Shown: positions 11,268 to 23,616 of the stretch, piece by piece
Layout of the letters: each line of letters opens with the position of its first letter
Numbering within the stretch: the stretch's first letter is position 1
From: Mytilus galloprovincialis
Lineage: Eukaryota; Mollusca; Bivalvia; Mytilida; Mytilidae
DNA: 64,000 nucleotides
Direction: 5' to 3'
Assembly: GCF_965363235.1 (NCBI RefSeq)
Contig: NC_134847.1
Coordinates: forward strand, 75,894,268 to 75,958,267
Translations under genes and position numbers: made by a program
Notes under the pieces: generated by a model
Seen by the model: only the letters and a program-made list of their open reading frames with translations
Database searches by the model: none
Told to the model about the DNA's origin: nothing

Positions 11268-12590
11268 CTGCTATACAAAAAATATCAATCTAGAAATATA
11301 TAAGTATTTAATATGAAACCAATGTTCACGTCTTTAACAATTGCTTAAAACTAAATACAATCAACTTACGAAGCCTGGAGGGGGTCACCAGCCCAGTTCA
11401 GACATTTCCAATCTCGTATTGATACATTTCGTTCATAATATTGCATGAAATCTTATAAAATTCTAAAAAAATATTGACTTTTAACTTCAATATTTTCTTC
11501 ATCAACGTACAGTAACATAGAGTATTATAGCTGCCAAAATTTAAATTCATATTAATTACACTTTTTCTGCGTCTGACACAGTTTTTGGAAATGATATTTA
11601 ATCAATTTCAAACATCAGTTCGTTTTGTGGACGAAACGCTCGTCTGGCGTAACATCATGTTATCTATTATGAGTTTATTTTCGTTGTGTTATAAATATGA
11701 GTAAGTAGGGTCATCATATCATAAAAAATCAACTTTTTTGATGAAATGAAACGATTAAATATTGGACCCTTTTGACGTTAATGTGAACCAATTGACAACA
11801 AATGGAAGTGTTTAACGACCTTGACTGGCTATACAGCCCTTGCACGGTCGGACCAATGGAAAATGAGAATCAGAATTTGAAAATTAGATTTACTGTAAGA
11901 TTTAGTATATAAAAGAACCCCCAAAATTATTTTTTTATTAAAATCAAAAAAGAAAAAGGTTAATTTGCCTCCCTTTTTAACATCAAACCTTGCGGTACAA
12001 TAGTTATCAAAGGTACCAGGATTATAATTTAGTACCCCAGACAATTTCATAGAGATTCATAGACTTATACTCAATTTATTGTCCTGAAACCAATTTCAAA
12101 TAGATCAATATATTTATACTCAAGTTATTGTCTGGAAACCAAATGTCTTTAGACGACGGAAAAATCATCGTCATGTCATAATGCGACCACAAAGCTAACT
12201 TTAACTTCACTTCCTCAAACAAGATGCAAGACAAACAATGTAACAACTACTTGCTAAACATTTTTTTTAATTTTCATAGGTAATTATAAGTAATGTATCT
12301 TTCAAAAGTAAGCTTGAAATGTTGTTGTTGTTGAATAATGTCGGTCATATTCGTTTTAGTCAATTGTCTTGTTATAAATTAGATCTTTTGTTTTCCTGGT
12401 AAACAGTTACACATTTTTCATGTTGGGAACTTTTATATCTAATTCAATTTTACAAGGTTTTCTTATTATTGAAGGCTATACTTAAAAACAAAAACCTTAA
12501 ACTGATTCAAATTATGATGAATCGTTATGTCATTGAAAATTATACCATTGTCATTTGTTGATGTGTTGAATATTTGTTTTTCGTTCATTT
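11268..12590. other. Duplicated flank continuing after the transposon, no gene seen
   Basis: From 11268 (ctgctatacaaaaaatat) the sequence again follows copy 2 (20371 onward) for several hundred bases, including cctacgaagcctagaggagg-like sequence. A partial gacgaaacgctcgtctggcg repeat sits near 11628-11690. A roughly 50-bp direct repeat (tatactcaatttattgtc / tatactcaagttattgtc) lies at about 12065-12145. No gene is seen. Confidence 0.45.
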
Positions 12591-12795
12591 CTTGTACATA
12601 AATTAGGCCGTTAGCTATTTCGTTTGAATGTTTTTACATTTGTCAATTCGGGCCCTTTTTTAGCTGACTATGCAATATGGGGTTTGCTCATTGTTGATGC
12701 CCTACGGTGACCTATGTTTGTTAATTTCTGTGTCATTTGCTCTCTTGCGGAGAGTTGTCTCATTGGCAATCAAACCACATCTTCTTTTTGTATTT
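12590..12795 (+). repeat. Mussel repeat ending tgtctcattggcaatc
   Basis: Contains aattaggccgttagctatt, tcaattcgggccctttttta and the end gttgtctcattggcaatcaa followed by ccacatcttctttttg. The same ending is found at about 9870-9920. Non-coding. Confidence 0.5.
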
Positions 12796-13049
12796 GATGT
12801 AGCAGAAAAGGAACCAAACATAAGTACAAGTATTTAAACTATACAGTCTATCAATTCACATGTTATACAAAGAATACAATTTGAATATAGTATATTGAAT
12901 TAGCTGAAAGTCTCAGATCATTAATGATTGTATATATTCATTTGAATAAAAAAGGCAACAATATATATCTAAAAGCTGAAGCAAAATCCAAATACATGTG
13001 AATATATGGCACGCTATGTTGTTCCGTTGTTTTCATCTTATACTTGATG

Positions 13050-13855
13050 GGTTTTCAGGTGTCAGTATTCACCTCAGAAACTTACAAAACCTTTGAATAG
13101 ACTTATTAAGAAGGGATATAATTACGATACTGTTGTCAAGTCATTAAAGATTGCATATTTTGGCGTTAATATTGAGTCACTGATAAGGTCTTTGCGTCGG
13201 AACTAAACACATTTATTCTAAAAACAGTTGTTGGCATGACACGGGTTATGTTCTTCTCATATATGTTATGATGGTATGATACTAAACCCCTAACGGGAAG
13301 GATTGTGCCTGATGTTCATATGATGAAATCATAATCTTTCAGTCAGTTTAATTGAAGTCTGGAGCTGGCATGTCAGTTAACTGCTAGTAGTCTGTTGTTA
13401 TTTATGTATTATTGTCATTTTGTTTATTTTCTTTGGTTACATCTTCTGACATCAGACTCGGATTTCTCTTGAACTGAATTTTAATGTGCGTATTGTTATG
13501 CGTTTACTTTACTACATTGGTTAGAGGTATAGGGGGAGGGTTGAGATCTCACAAACATGTTTAACCCCGCCGCATTTTTGCGCCTGTCCCAAATCAGGAG
13601 CCTCTGGCCTTTGTTAGTCTTGTATTATTTTAATTTTAGTTTCTTGTGTACAATTTGGAAATTAGTATGGCGTTCATTATCACTGGACTAGTATATATTT
13701 GTTTAGGGGCCAGCTGAAGGACGCCTCCGGGTGCGGGAATTTCTCGCTACATTGAAGACCTGTTGGTGACCCTCTGCTGTTGTTTTTTGTTTTTTATTTG
13801 GTCGGGTTGTTGTCTCTTTGACACATTCCCCATTTCCATTCTCAATTTTATGGTA
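13050..13855 (+). mobile_element. 3' end of a retroelement (tail family B)
   Basis: The first part reads as a protein C-terminus rich in basic residues (KLTKPLNRLIKKGYNYDTVV) ending about 13205. A non-coding tail follows: tctggagctggcatgtcagt, gcctgtcccaaatcaggagc, gaaggacgcctccgggtgcg and a terminal gttgtctctttgacacattc. Related pieces lie at 14126-14393, 32150-32700 and 40576-40632. It is a 5'-truncated fragment of a non-LTR or Penelope-like retroelement. Confidence 0.55.
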
Positions 13856-14125
13856 AAGTTTTTGGCTTTTAAAACAAAACACAAAAGAATATCGCCCAAA
13901 AACCCCGTTTTTCTGGATTTATTTAATTAGGAGCGTTTCAAGTAAATTGCAAGTATGTGTAAGATGCGAAACAATTGAAGAGCTATATAAATAAACAGTT
14001 ATAATAAGGGGTCAGTGATGATACTCATGTAGACGAAATGCACGTTTGACATGGCAAATGATAACGCTGGAATCTATGCCGAGTTTGAACAAAGCCGAAG
14101 ATAATTTTAATTAAACAGATTATTG

Positions 14126-14393
14126 CGCCTGTCCCAAGTCAGGAGCCTCTGGCCTTTGTTAGTCTTGTATTATTTTAATTTTAGTTTCTTGTGTACAATT
14201 TGGAAATTAGTTTGGCGTTCATTATCACTGGACTAGTATATATTTGTTTAGGGGCCAGCTGAAGGACGCCTCCGGGTGCGGGAATTTCTCGCTACATTGA
14301 AGACCTGTTGGTGGCCCTCTGCTGTTGTTTTTTATTTGGTCGGGTTGTTGTCTCTTTGACACATTCCCCATTTCCATTCTCAATTTTATTTCC
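14126..14393 (+). repeat. Second copy of tail family B
   Basis: Nearly identical to 13578-13855, with only a few differences and one short indel in the T-rich run. The distance of about 545 bp and high identity point to a recent local duplication or a young truncated insertion. Confidence 0.7.
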
Positions 14394-14770
14394 TAGGTTT
14401 TATTTTGTAACATGGATTTGATTTCTTTTAATCGAGTTATGACTTTGGAACAGCGGTATGCTACTGTTGCCTTTATAAATCAGTTCAATATGTTTATGAA
14501 ATGAACTTGAGTTGAAGTTCTAAATAAAATGTTTTCAACTTGATAAACATGTAGATCTGGCTAGCTGCTATTTCAAATATCACATGTAACATGTATTTCA
14601 TAATACAATTATAAAGTTAAAGAATACGTTTCTATTACAATGAGTTCCTTTGTTTTCCTCTTATAGTTGATGAGTTTCATTCCGTTTTAGTTTGTAACCC
14701 GGATTTGTTTTCTTTCAATTGATTTATGACTTGAGAACACACGTATACTACTGTTGCCTTTGTATTTACT
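14394..14770 (-). repeat. Two reversed copies of the ccgctgttc mussel repeat end
   Basis: At about 14400-14475 and 14665-14765 the plus strand reads gatttatgact...cagcggtatgctactgttgcc and a diverged version of it. This is the reverse of the repeat start at 9128. Non-coding. Confidence 0.5.
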
Positions 14771-15253
14771 TTGAATTTGTTATAGATAGTATCATCATGA
14801 TTACAATTTGCCACTGTGATAACTTTTCTAATAAAAATAAGATTTAACTACTAACACAATGACAATGTTTAAAAAGTTTAACTGAGTGTATAAAAATTTT
14901 ATGTTTTAAGAAAAGTACTTATTCACCTATTTCAGTTACGTTCTGACAGATCAAAATAATATATGAAGAGGCAAATCGTGCTTGTACATTTTACATTAAC
15001 ATGTAATCAAAGGTAAAAAAATAAAGATATAACAGGAATGTAAACCTAAATTATTTTTTTTACCAAGCTAAAAACTATTTTTTAAATACAATATGTAATT
15101 AATAAGCTAGGGAAAATGTTTGCTTCGTGAATGTAGTGAAGCATATTTACAAGAATTGAAGAATAATCAAATAAAGGTTGGGTTTGCTTTGTTTTGTTTT
15201 GTGTTTTTTTTTCCATTTAACAATTTGGTTAATATTTGTTTAAATAAGTCGAC
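14771..15253. other. No gene seen
   Basis: AT-rich, short ORFs only, no recognised repeat except T- and A-runs. Confidence 0.4.
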
Positions 15254-15838
15254 AAAGGAGTAGATTCAGTAAGACCCCTTTTTGGACCCAAAATATAGCA
15301 GTTTTACAAAATTGTTAAAATGTAAACCTTTAGTTATTTATGGAACAGTAGAATGCTTCTGCTACATAAATATGGGCTGTTTTTGACAATACAATGCACA
15401 TATATCTGGTACTAGCACCATTAAGTCATGTTAAATTACTGAAATCCTCATAATTCTAGCATTTTAGTTAAATTTTAGACGGTTTCCGTGAAAAACGAAA
15501 GTGGCCGCATTCGTGTTCATCCTTGATATTGAAATGTAAGTTGTATTTTATGATAATACATAACATATATAAAGGTTGAGGATGAACACGGATGCGGCCA
15601 CTTTCATTTTTACCAAAAACCATCTGAAAAGTGACATTTTTCGGCATATTAGGTAGAATTTTCATATTTGAGCTTGAATTGGATCGTTTTTAATGACTAA
15701 ATCTGTTAAAATCTTTCACATATACTAATCAATTCAAATAAAATAGACACTTAAGTGTTTAAAAAGTGGTCAAAATCTTTCGTCAGATGAACCTGAAATT
15801 TGAGGCCAAAATCGGTTCTTACCGGACCTACTCCTTTT
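15254..15838. mobile_element. Inverted-repeat element with internal hairpin
   Basis: The ends are inverted partners: aaaggagtagattcagtaag at 15254 and the complement of aaaaggagtaggtccggtaa ending near 15838. In the middle, a strong hairpin has arms at about 15493-15526 and 15578-15612 (aaagtggccgcattcgtgtt against its complement), with a roughly 50-bp loop. The minus-strand ORF at 15468-15665 merely crosses the hairpin. A clear target duplication was not found. Confidence 0.5.
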
Positions 15839-16159
15839 ATTTCATTTAAAACTGAAAAAAAATTAACATGTAGTAAAATCTGCCCTTAGCATATATGAGC
15901 AAAATGCAACGTAAACTTCAGTGTCACATTACCAATATTGATTCAAATTTTAAAAACTGAATAGCTCAGTTTGCCCTTGTTTACCATAGCCAAACATGAT
16001 CATTATAAGATCTCTACTTATCTATCTTCAAATTTTAAAAACTACTAAACCGGTGTGCACTTGTTTACCATATCAATACATAATCATTATGAGATCTCTA
16101 CAACTATCATGAATAATTATGTATTTCTAAAGATTGCTCACTGTTTGATAGTTGCTAAA

Positions 16160-16600
16160 CATCCACTTTCATATAATAATGTGTGTAATTGTATGTAACA
16201 TGTACAAATGTATTTCACTGAAATTCACAGCTGATTTGTTTTCTGTGTTGTTCTATTAACACTTTTCATTATTCCTATTTTATTTATCATCCTAATGATG
16301 ATTCGAACAGTCATTATTATTTTAATAGACATTCCGATCACTTGTTAGAAACAAAACATCCCCAAAACACAATGTCAAATATTAAGCTATGTGTAGTATA
16401 TCTGAAACAAATTAAATGTAATTTTCACCAAAACAACTATAAAATATACATGTACAAATCTGTAAAAATGTACTGAACTAGACTCAAACTTTCAGAAATG
16501 CAGAATATAAGTGATTACATACATTGTACAGTACTAGTTGTATTAGATATTTCTAACTATTTTAACAAAAAATGGAAGGTCATACATATCTTATAGAAAT
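16160..16600. other. 3' flank of LRR copy 2
   Basis: Parallel of 1-416. On the minus strand an AATAAA signal lies at 16279-16284. Confidence 0.65.
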
Positions 16601-17800
16601 CTAGATATAATTTGTAAACAAGGTAGCATTTCCATGTCTTGCATTTTCATTTTTTTCTGATGAATAATTACTTAACAAATGCTTCTTGGTCATTGAATGT
16701 CTCTTGTATGAACTAACAACATGTAGAATATAGGCAATTACACTCAGGAATATAGCAAGCAAGACGACCATTGTTACCAAAACACAAACGGCTGTATTAT
16801 AACTAGAACGGTAACTGCTCTTGTCCTCAGAGATGCTAATATCCACCGAGAAACACTCAAATTCAGTTGACGGGACTGACATTATGGACTTTTCAAAGAG
16901 CACACCATCATGACATGTCAGTTTGTCTTTCTGTAATACATGGACTTCTGTTCTATTTAACCAGTCCTGGAATTCTCGCAACTGGCAATCACAGTCGAAT
17001 TGATTTCCAAAGAATTTGACAGAAACATTTGATGCTTTCTGAATCTGATCTAGTGAAAATAGTAGCCCATTAGGGTTGGAATATGATTCGAATGTACTTA
17101 TACTATTATAAGATAAATCGAGGTATTCCAGATGTGACATACACCTCTTATGATAAAACTTCAAGCGCGGAAGTATGTTGTGAGCAAGATTTAATCTCTT
17201 TAGTGATGTAAATGTACACATTGTATTAGCAGTATCTGCATCATAAACCGATAATTTGTTGTTGTCAAGTGCTAATACTTCAAGTTTTGTGAATGGATTT
17301 TCCAAGAACACAAGCCGAAGATGGGTGATATGAACTATACTGTCAATCTCGTCATGGAAAGCAGTACTTAAGTTCAACTTTTTCAAATTTTGAATATTTG
17401 TAAATGTCCTTGTGTGCACTGTAGAAACCACCCACTGATTATTTGCCAGGTTCAACTCTTCCAAATTTGGCATGCAGTGGAATACATTTCCATTGATTTT
17501 CTTTATCCCATTGTTTTGTAAGTCTAACTTTTTCAAAGCATTCAGATGATAACTGGAGTCGTCAGCACATGATCCAAGAAGATTTCTTGGCAATTCAGGA
17601 ATATCCCCATCTGTTATATGAATTCTTTCAAGATCAGTTGTAATTGAGTTCGCAAATTCATCACTTTCAATGTCATCTTGATTAAAACCTTTACATTGGA
17701 GAATTTTTGGGTTACAAACGCACTTTGGGTGACAATTACTCACGCAATTCTTTTGCTGCACAATAAGGCATAAAATAACGACAATAACACTTGCTTTCAT
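16601..17800 (-). CDS. Leucine-rich-repeat single-pass membrane protein, copy 2
   Basis: Single-exon 399-residue paralogue of 417-1619. It has the signal peptide (MKASVIVVILCLIVQ...), the LRRNT cap CHPKCVCNPKILQC, the LRR series (LKKLDLQNNGI, LEELNLANNQW, LKRLNLAHNIL, LEYLDLSYNSI), the LRRCT cap from FGNQFDCDCQLREF, a membrane segment (CVLVTMVVLLAIFLSVIAYI) and a basic tail ending LFTNYI. The ectodomain core aligns without gaps to copy 1. The stem before the membrane is longer by about six residues (SVDISISEDKSSYRSS) and the cytoplasmic tail differs most. The open frame over 1.2 kb with conserved caps argues that both copies are functional receptors or adhesion proteins of unknown ligand. Confidence 0.9.
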   Translation of the reverse strand: MKASVIVVILCLIVQQKNCVSNCHPKCVCNPKILQCKGFNQDDIESDEFANSITTDLERIHITDGDIPELPRNLLGSCADDSSYHLNALKKLDLQNNGIKKINGNVFHCMPNLEELNLANNQWVVSTVHTRTFTNIQNLKKLNLSTAFHDEIDSIVHITHLRLVFLENPFTKLEVLALDNNKLSVYDADTANTMCTFTSLKRLNLAHNILPRLKFYHKRCMSHLEYLDLSYNSISTFESYSNPNGLLFSLDQIQKASNVSVKFFGNQFDCDCQLREFQDWLNRTEVHVLQKDKLTCHDGVLFEKSIMSVPSTEFECFSVDISISEDKSSYRSSYNTAVCVLVTMVVLLAIFLSVIAYILHVVSSYKRHSMTKKHLLSNYSSEKNENARHGNATLFTNYI

Positions 17801-20370
17801 GTCTCACTTTCGGGCGTGTAAACTTTCATAAACTTTTCAAAGTTGTTTTTTTCTTAGCAAAATAGTTTATCTCCTTGATTAAACTTACTTGTCACAACAT
17901 TCGCGGTGAATAGTTCGGTTAAATATTCTTTGCAACAGATTTTTATCACTTAGAAATTTCTTATGTCGCTTATTTTATTTTAACTTTTCAATCACCTGTC
18001 TAGACCAGTGTAGACAAAATTTAAAGTTCGATCGCTCATTGGTGAATTCATCTGCTAAATATGGTTTGCTCACAGTTTTTTACCTGTTTTAATTAGTTTT
18101 GTACTATCGTCTTATATTCATCGACTTCCTTGTTTTAGTTTGTTACCCCAATTTTGTTTTTTGTCCATACATTTACGAGTTTTGAACAACGGTATACTAC
18201 TGTTGCCTTTATTTGTGTACCCAATCGGTTACAAGTTTCAGATTTTTTCGTCATTTTCATGTGCTTTCTAACAAATGTTAAAAAAATTGAAAGAATTTCA
18301 ATATTAATATTTATTTTTTTAAATGTTACTGTTTGAAATCTTCAATAAAGGAGAAAATTCTGCAGAAAGCACATGAAATCGTCGAACCGAGTTCTTACAT
18401 TTTGCCTTTAAATGAACAAATCTCCAGTTTCGAATCCATACATTTTTCTTGAAGAGGCATTAGCTGTCAAATTTATGATTACCGATTTCACTCAAATTAT
18501 CATATATGATTTATTACATGCTTAAATGATATCCGAATTTCACAAAAAGTCTAAATTAAATATTTAACAATACATTGACACTAAAATATGTATAAAAATT
18601 TCGTGCGACTTTTTGTTTAGACGTCATCTAATTAACTATCTAGATGACCTTTGATGACTGTCCACGGTCTTATAACCCGATTTAAACTTGAATACATTTA
18701 TTAACAAATACCGGACATGTGCTATTGGATTTTTCTAGGTCTGTTTGATTTCATTTGGTAAGTCACAAGTATATTTATGATCGAGTTTATGTGTATAAAA
18801 ATAGTTATTTGGATCGAATTATTCAACTGAATGGTTCGTCTTTTATATCGTCAACTATTTTCTATTTCGTAGCTAATGACCTTTAAAAACAATACACATG
18901 TATGTTATTGATAAATTTCTGTTTTATGATAGAAAAATATAAATTCGTCATCGACATGTTTTTACACTATGCTGTATTCAAAATTGTGTTCTAGGTGAAA
19001 AGTTATCAAAAACGTCGAAATAAGCATAACGACATCGCTTTATAGACCGTACAACATGGAGTGTGTATGGTTTTTTTTTCGATATTCATTTGAAGTTCAA
19101 CGAGCAAAAGATGTATGCACAAATCCCACAATCTGTAACTTTGACCCTTTACTTTTACTTGACATTAAATCCTTTACTGCTTTTAATTTTCAAAAAATGT
19201 TCCATTTATGATGAAACAATTATGTTGAATGCCTCGTTGTGACGTTGAAACGAAAACAGCGATAAAATTGTTTTTCTTTTGCTTTTAATTTTGTACACAT
19301 ACTGATTTTATTCATCCTTTTTTTTCTCTATTGCATTTACCGTTTTAAGGAAGTTTCGTCTTTCTTTTTACATGTTTTTGATAAATATTTACTTATCACC
19401 GACGTATAATAAACGCAGTATAACTTCTTTTTCAGAATTTCAAAAAATGATAGGAAACCCAAACTTTGGAGTAACGCATCACCTTGAAGATGGTTTGAAT
19501 GCTGCCTGAATGTTCCGTTTTGAATTTTGCTCAGAGTTCGGATTTTTTGTTAATTTTTTCTCTCCCTATTTTCTACACAAGGAAATACATGTACCAAGAA
19601 ATTGACTTCACCGTTATTTTCCATTCGTTTGATTTTTTTAGTTCTTGATTTTCCCATTTGATTAATGACTTTTCATTTTGAATTTTCAATGGAGGTCGGT
19701 AGTATTGCTATTTTACTTTTGTTGCTTCAAAAAGAATAGAAATAGAACGTTCGCAGTTTTAAAGCTGAAATTGTATGTTTTGTCATAACGTTTGGTTGTC
19801 AGTTTCTCAGTTCCAATTTCTAGATGCAGGTCAAAATATGACGTAGACTTCATGATAAACGTTTGGGTGTGCTTTTCAAAAACACATTCATCCTTTATAT
19901 AGGAAGCAACTGTGCTTCTATTTTCGCTTCGAGATTATAAAAATAATATAGGTTCATAGTTTTACTTAACGTGCTCCTATAAAGATGATGACCTCGTACT
20001 AAAAAAGTAAGGCTACTGTGTTGAACGCACCCATTCCAGTACAATGAAATAAACGATTTCTGAAGAAAGTAATAAATATGTTATCAATCAGTAATAAACT
20101 AACATCCAATGACAAACTAAATAGTATCATACATTTGAATTAACGGTAGTTTGAAAATAAGCTTTTTTCAAAAAAGAAAAATTCAATCCAAGCGATATAC
20201 ATATCCTTTTTTGCAAAGTTCGATTCACAATTTGTTTGTTTATCATCATATGCTGTCATGCGTTTGATTTGTTTGATTTTCCTTTCTGTATTTTTATTTT
20301 ACTCGAAATATGTTTATTCAAACGTATATTTCCACAATTTACAGTTTCACTTAGGATCTAGGATGTGGTG
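17801..20370. other. Upstream flank of LRR copy 2; carries empty transposon sites
   Basis: Matches copy 1 in blocks: 17801-18140, about 18220-18815, 18824-19170 and 20090-20370. It contains the single GAATTATT (18816-18823) and the single GTGGTG (20365-20370) that mark unoccupied insertion sites. A reversed ccgctgttc-type mussel repeat is inserted at about 18135-18215, where copy 1 is different. No gene is seen; about 19200-20080 has no match in the window. Confidence 0.6.
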
Positions 20371-22440
20371 CTGCTATACAAAATATATAAATCTAAAAAT
20401 AGATTAGTTTTTAATATTTAACAAATGTTCATAGTCTTCTACAATTGCGTTAAAATAAATAAAACCTACGAAGCCTAGAGGAGGTCACCATCCCAGTAGT
20501 TAGCACTTCTGTGTTGACATGTATTATCATAAGTATACTCATAGTTATAGATTTACAAAACTTGAAATATTTCGAGGATTATTTTTTTTCCAGGAAGAGA
20601 TGATAACCTTAGCTAAATTTGCCAAAAGCTTTCGAACTTGAAATGTTGGTCTATGGATTTTTCAATTAATTTATGTTTATATTTTACCTTCAACAATCTA
20701 TAGTTCTATTTGGCACGTAAAAGATTGCTTCGGGAGGGCGCAGATGTTCTACTAGATTTCACAATCAACTTTCGAAAACATTAAAAAGACAGGAACGGAC
20801 AAGACATTGACAATCCCGAATTGATTCATGTCGTTGATGATGTTGCATTAAATCTTGACTTTTAACTTGGAAATAGTTGTGACCTAGATTATTAAAGCTT
20901 GTAAAATTGTACATTTTAATATTTTATTTCTGCGTCTGTTACAGTTTGAAATATTATATTTAATCTTATTTTAAAATCAGTAACATGTGGAATAAATCTG
21001 GATCTCTGTTCTACTACGAAAGCTGTCAGCTAAATACGAATTTCTTCTTGTTTAATATATTCAAATATCGGATAATACGATTCTGTGGTCAAACTACTTA
21101 AAGTAGGAATGTTAATTACTTTTAACTAAAATGGTTTGCTTATACTAATTACATTTTTAGTTTTTCAATCAGCTTTTCCTTTGGTCTGAGTGTCTTATTT
21201 AAGTTTCAAATGCATGTAACTATGTTATTTCTATAAATATATGTTACTTGCTAATTTCTTTTTTAATACAAAGATCTCAAGGTTAACTTGATTGTATTTA
21301 TTCGTGCTGACGTTCTAACATTTTATGTAAACTTGTATTAGTTTCTATTTAAATAACCATGAATCAATTCGATGACCCCTACCTACTTTCACTTATAAAT
21401 GCTTGTGTCGTATTCATAGATATTGGAAATGTATGTGTCTGTATGCAATGGACTATGCATCGCAATTATAGTTTGTCATAATTAGTTTTGAGCTAACTTG
21501 TGCTTGAAATGAAATCATGATTTATCGTTCCAGAGTAGCAAAACTACGTTTTTTATTAATAGCCGAAAATAGATCTATCATCAGGAATAAATAAAAAAAA
21601 AGCATAGATAGTCTTGGCCATATTTTGCTATTTCGCGTAACATGTGGTTTTTGATGTTCTACATATTTAATTAACATTCACAACTTCCATTCGAGCGCCA
21701 TTGGTAAGTTTCGTTTACCTAATAATAAGCTTGGTATCTTTGATGAATTCTTACACTATCTTTGAAAAAATGTTACATTCAAAATAAAAAGAAAATAGAT
21801 AATTCAGCGTTTTAATAAGAGGATTTAATTAATTCAAATACCAATAGTGACATCACTGAGCAAGGATTCGCATAGCCAGTGATAATGCATATCAATAGAC
21901 ACTTACTCTTTCGACGCATCTGATCATGCTCCTTTTTGTGTTCATGCTATTTGTGTTTGTTTCATTGATATGTCTTCTCAAACTATTTATTGTGATTAAA
22001 TATGACTTTGTTGATATTTGATTTGGTTTATTTTACCTTATAATTGTAGTAAATATTAATGTGATTATATATAGTAATGTTAAGGATCACTGTCCTAACA
22101 CGAATAAGTTGATCGTTCATACGATGACAAATGAGCATAGTACACTTATTGTCGTCACCCTATGAATATCATTGATACCAAATAGTTGCATTAGAAATTC
22201 CAATTCGAAAGTGTCAAACGATGTAAAATATACTTTCTAAGACACTGTTCCGATACGAGTTAATGTTGCTCAACACCTATGCATAAGAGATTCAATGTCA
22301 GAACACTCTAAAATTTAATGAGATTAAAAGTACCGTTATCATATCATATCGGCCTTCATCATATCGATACTTAAAATTATTAACTGCACAAAGACACGTT
22401 TTCTCAGACTGATTAATGCGCCTTTATATGATTTTATCGT
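20371..22440. other. End of duplicated flank and unassigned sequence
   Basis: Similarity to copy 1 continues to roughly 21000, with a partial dispersed repeat around 20480-20640 (cccagtagttagcacttctg). Beyond that I recognise nothing; no ORF exceeds chance length. Confidence 0.4.
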
Positions 22441-22700
22441 TTTGTCTAGGGAAACATGATTAATGTATTGTTAGTAATTTGCTGTGAAAAAAAGGAAAAT
22501 CACAAAAATACTGAACACAGAGGAAAATCAATTCGGAAAGTCCATAATCACATGGCAAAATCAAATCACAAAACACATCAAAAACGAATGGACAAGAACT
22601 GTCATATTCCTGACTTGGTACAGGATTTTCAAATGTAGAAAATGGTGGATTAAACCTTGTTTTATATCACTAACCCTCTCACTTTGATGACAGATGAACT
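22440..22700 (+). repeat. Mussel repeat (ctgacttggtacaggattt family)
   Basis: Contains tgtcatattcctgacttggt and the following gtagaaaatggtggattaaa, the same family part as 52610-52690. The overlapping ORFs at 22456-22818 come from this repeat. Confidence 0.5.
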
Positions 22701-23560
22701 GTCTTTCAATCATTGCGATTACTCTTTTATCGATTATTTTGTTCTTCAGTCTTTTTCTTTGTTGTTTGTGAGATTTCTGTCGGTCTGATGAGGGTCGAGC
22801 TGTGTTCGACCAATTCATAATTTGTTCTTATCTTGTGCTGTTACACCACGGTATCAGGTTATGGGATTGATAAGTGCTCCGACACATTTTACCTCGTCAA
22901 ATTCTGTATGAGGCTGTCATTGTTAACTGTCCATCATGAATGTTTTCAGTGACATAAACATTAAAGTCCTACTCATAAGTTGTGAATGCTTTGAAAGATA
23001 TTAAAATGATCATTTGTATTGCCTATCACTTAACAATGTTAACAATTTCTCTTAATTATCTATTGTTTTGGCCCAAAATGCAAAAATGGGTAACAATCGG
23101 CATTTAAGGTACTGAAAAAGAATTGAAATTTTCCATTTATGAGCAATAATTTCTTTGTCAACATTATCATTAGCAGTTTACTGACAATTTCAGCTCAGTG
23201 ACTTAATGCAGATATTGGCTTTTTAATCAGAACTGTTTTGCTCTTTTCAGTTTTTCTTTAGTTTCTATAGCTAGGGACAAAAAACAGTATTATAATTCAT
23301 GATTAAAAGGCAATAACTTATAAGAGTTGATGAACTTTTAAAGCTATATGAGTTATTTTGCAGTTGTATAAAAAATTGTCATATAAAGGCAAACGTACAT
23401 GTTATTTCTAGCCTTTGCAGCAATATGGTTGGCATGTAAGACACATATTTTGAACTGTATACCTAAGGATGATGGTGTTTCAATTTTGTCTTCATTTGCT
23501 AAGTAGTTTTATAGAAGAAGTTTTAAAAGACAATTTCACAAGGAAGCAGCCCAAGCTTGG
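22700..23560. other. No gene seen; possibly body of a Helitron-like repeat
   Basis: AT-rich non-coding sequence leading into the Helitron-like 3' end at 23561. Without other copies in the window I cannot define its left border. Confidence 0.3.
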
Positions 23561-23616
23561 CACTTAGTGGTAATATATTAAAGCCCATATGGCCCCAAGG
23601 GCCAGGTGAGCTTTAA
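23561..23616 (+). mobile_element. Helitron-like 3' end relic
   Basis: The sequence tggccccaagggccaggtgagct forms a short GC hairpin (ggcccc...gggcc) followed by aggtgagct. This matches the 3' end of the pearl-like element at 46575-46588 (gcccttcaggcc then aggtgagctaa). Hairpin plus CT-purine end is the Helitron 3' signature. Confidence 0.5.
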
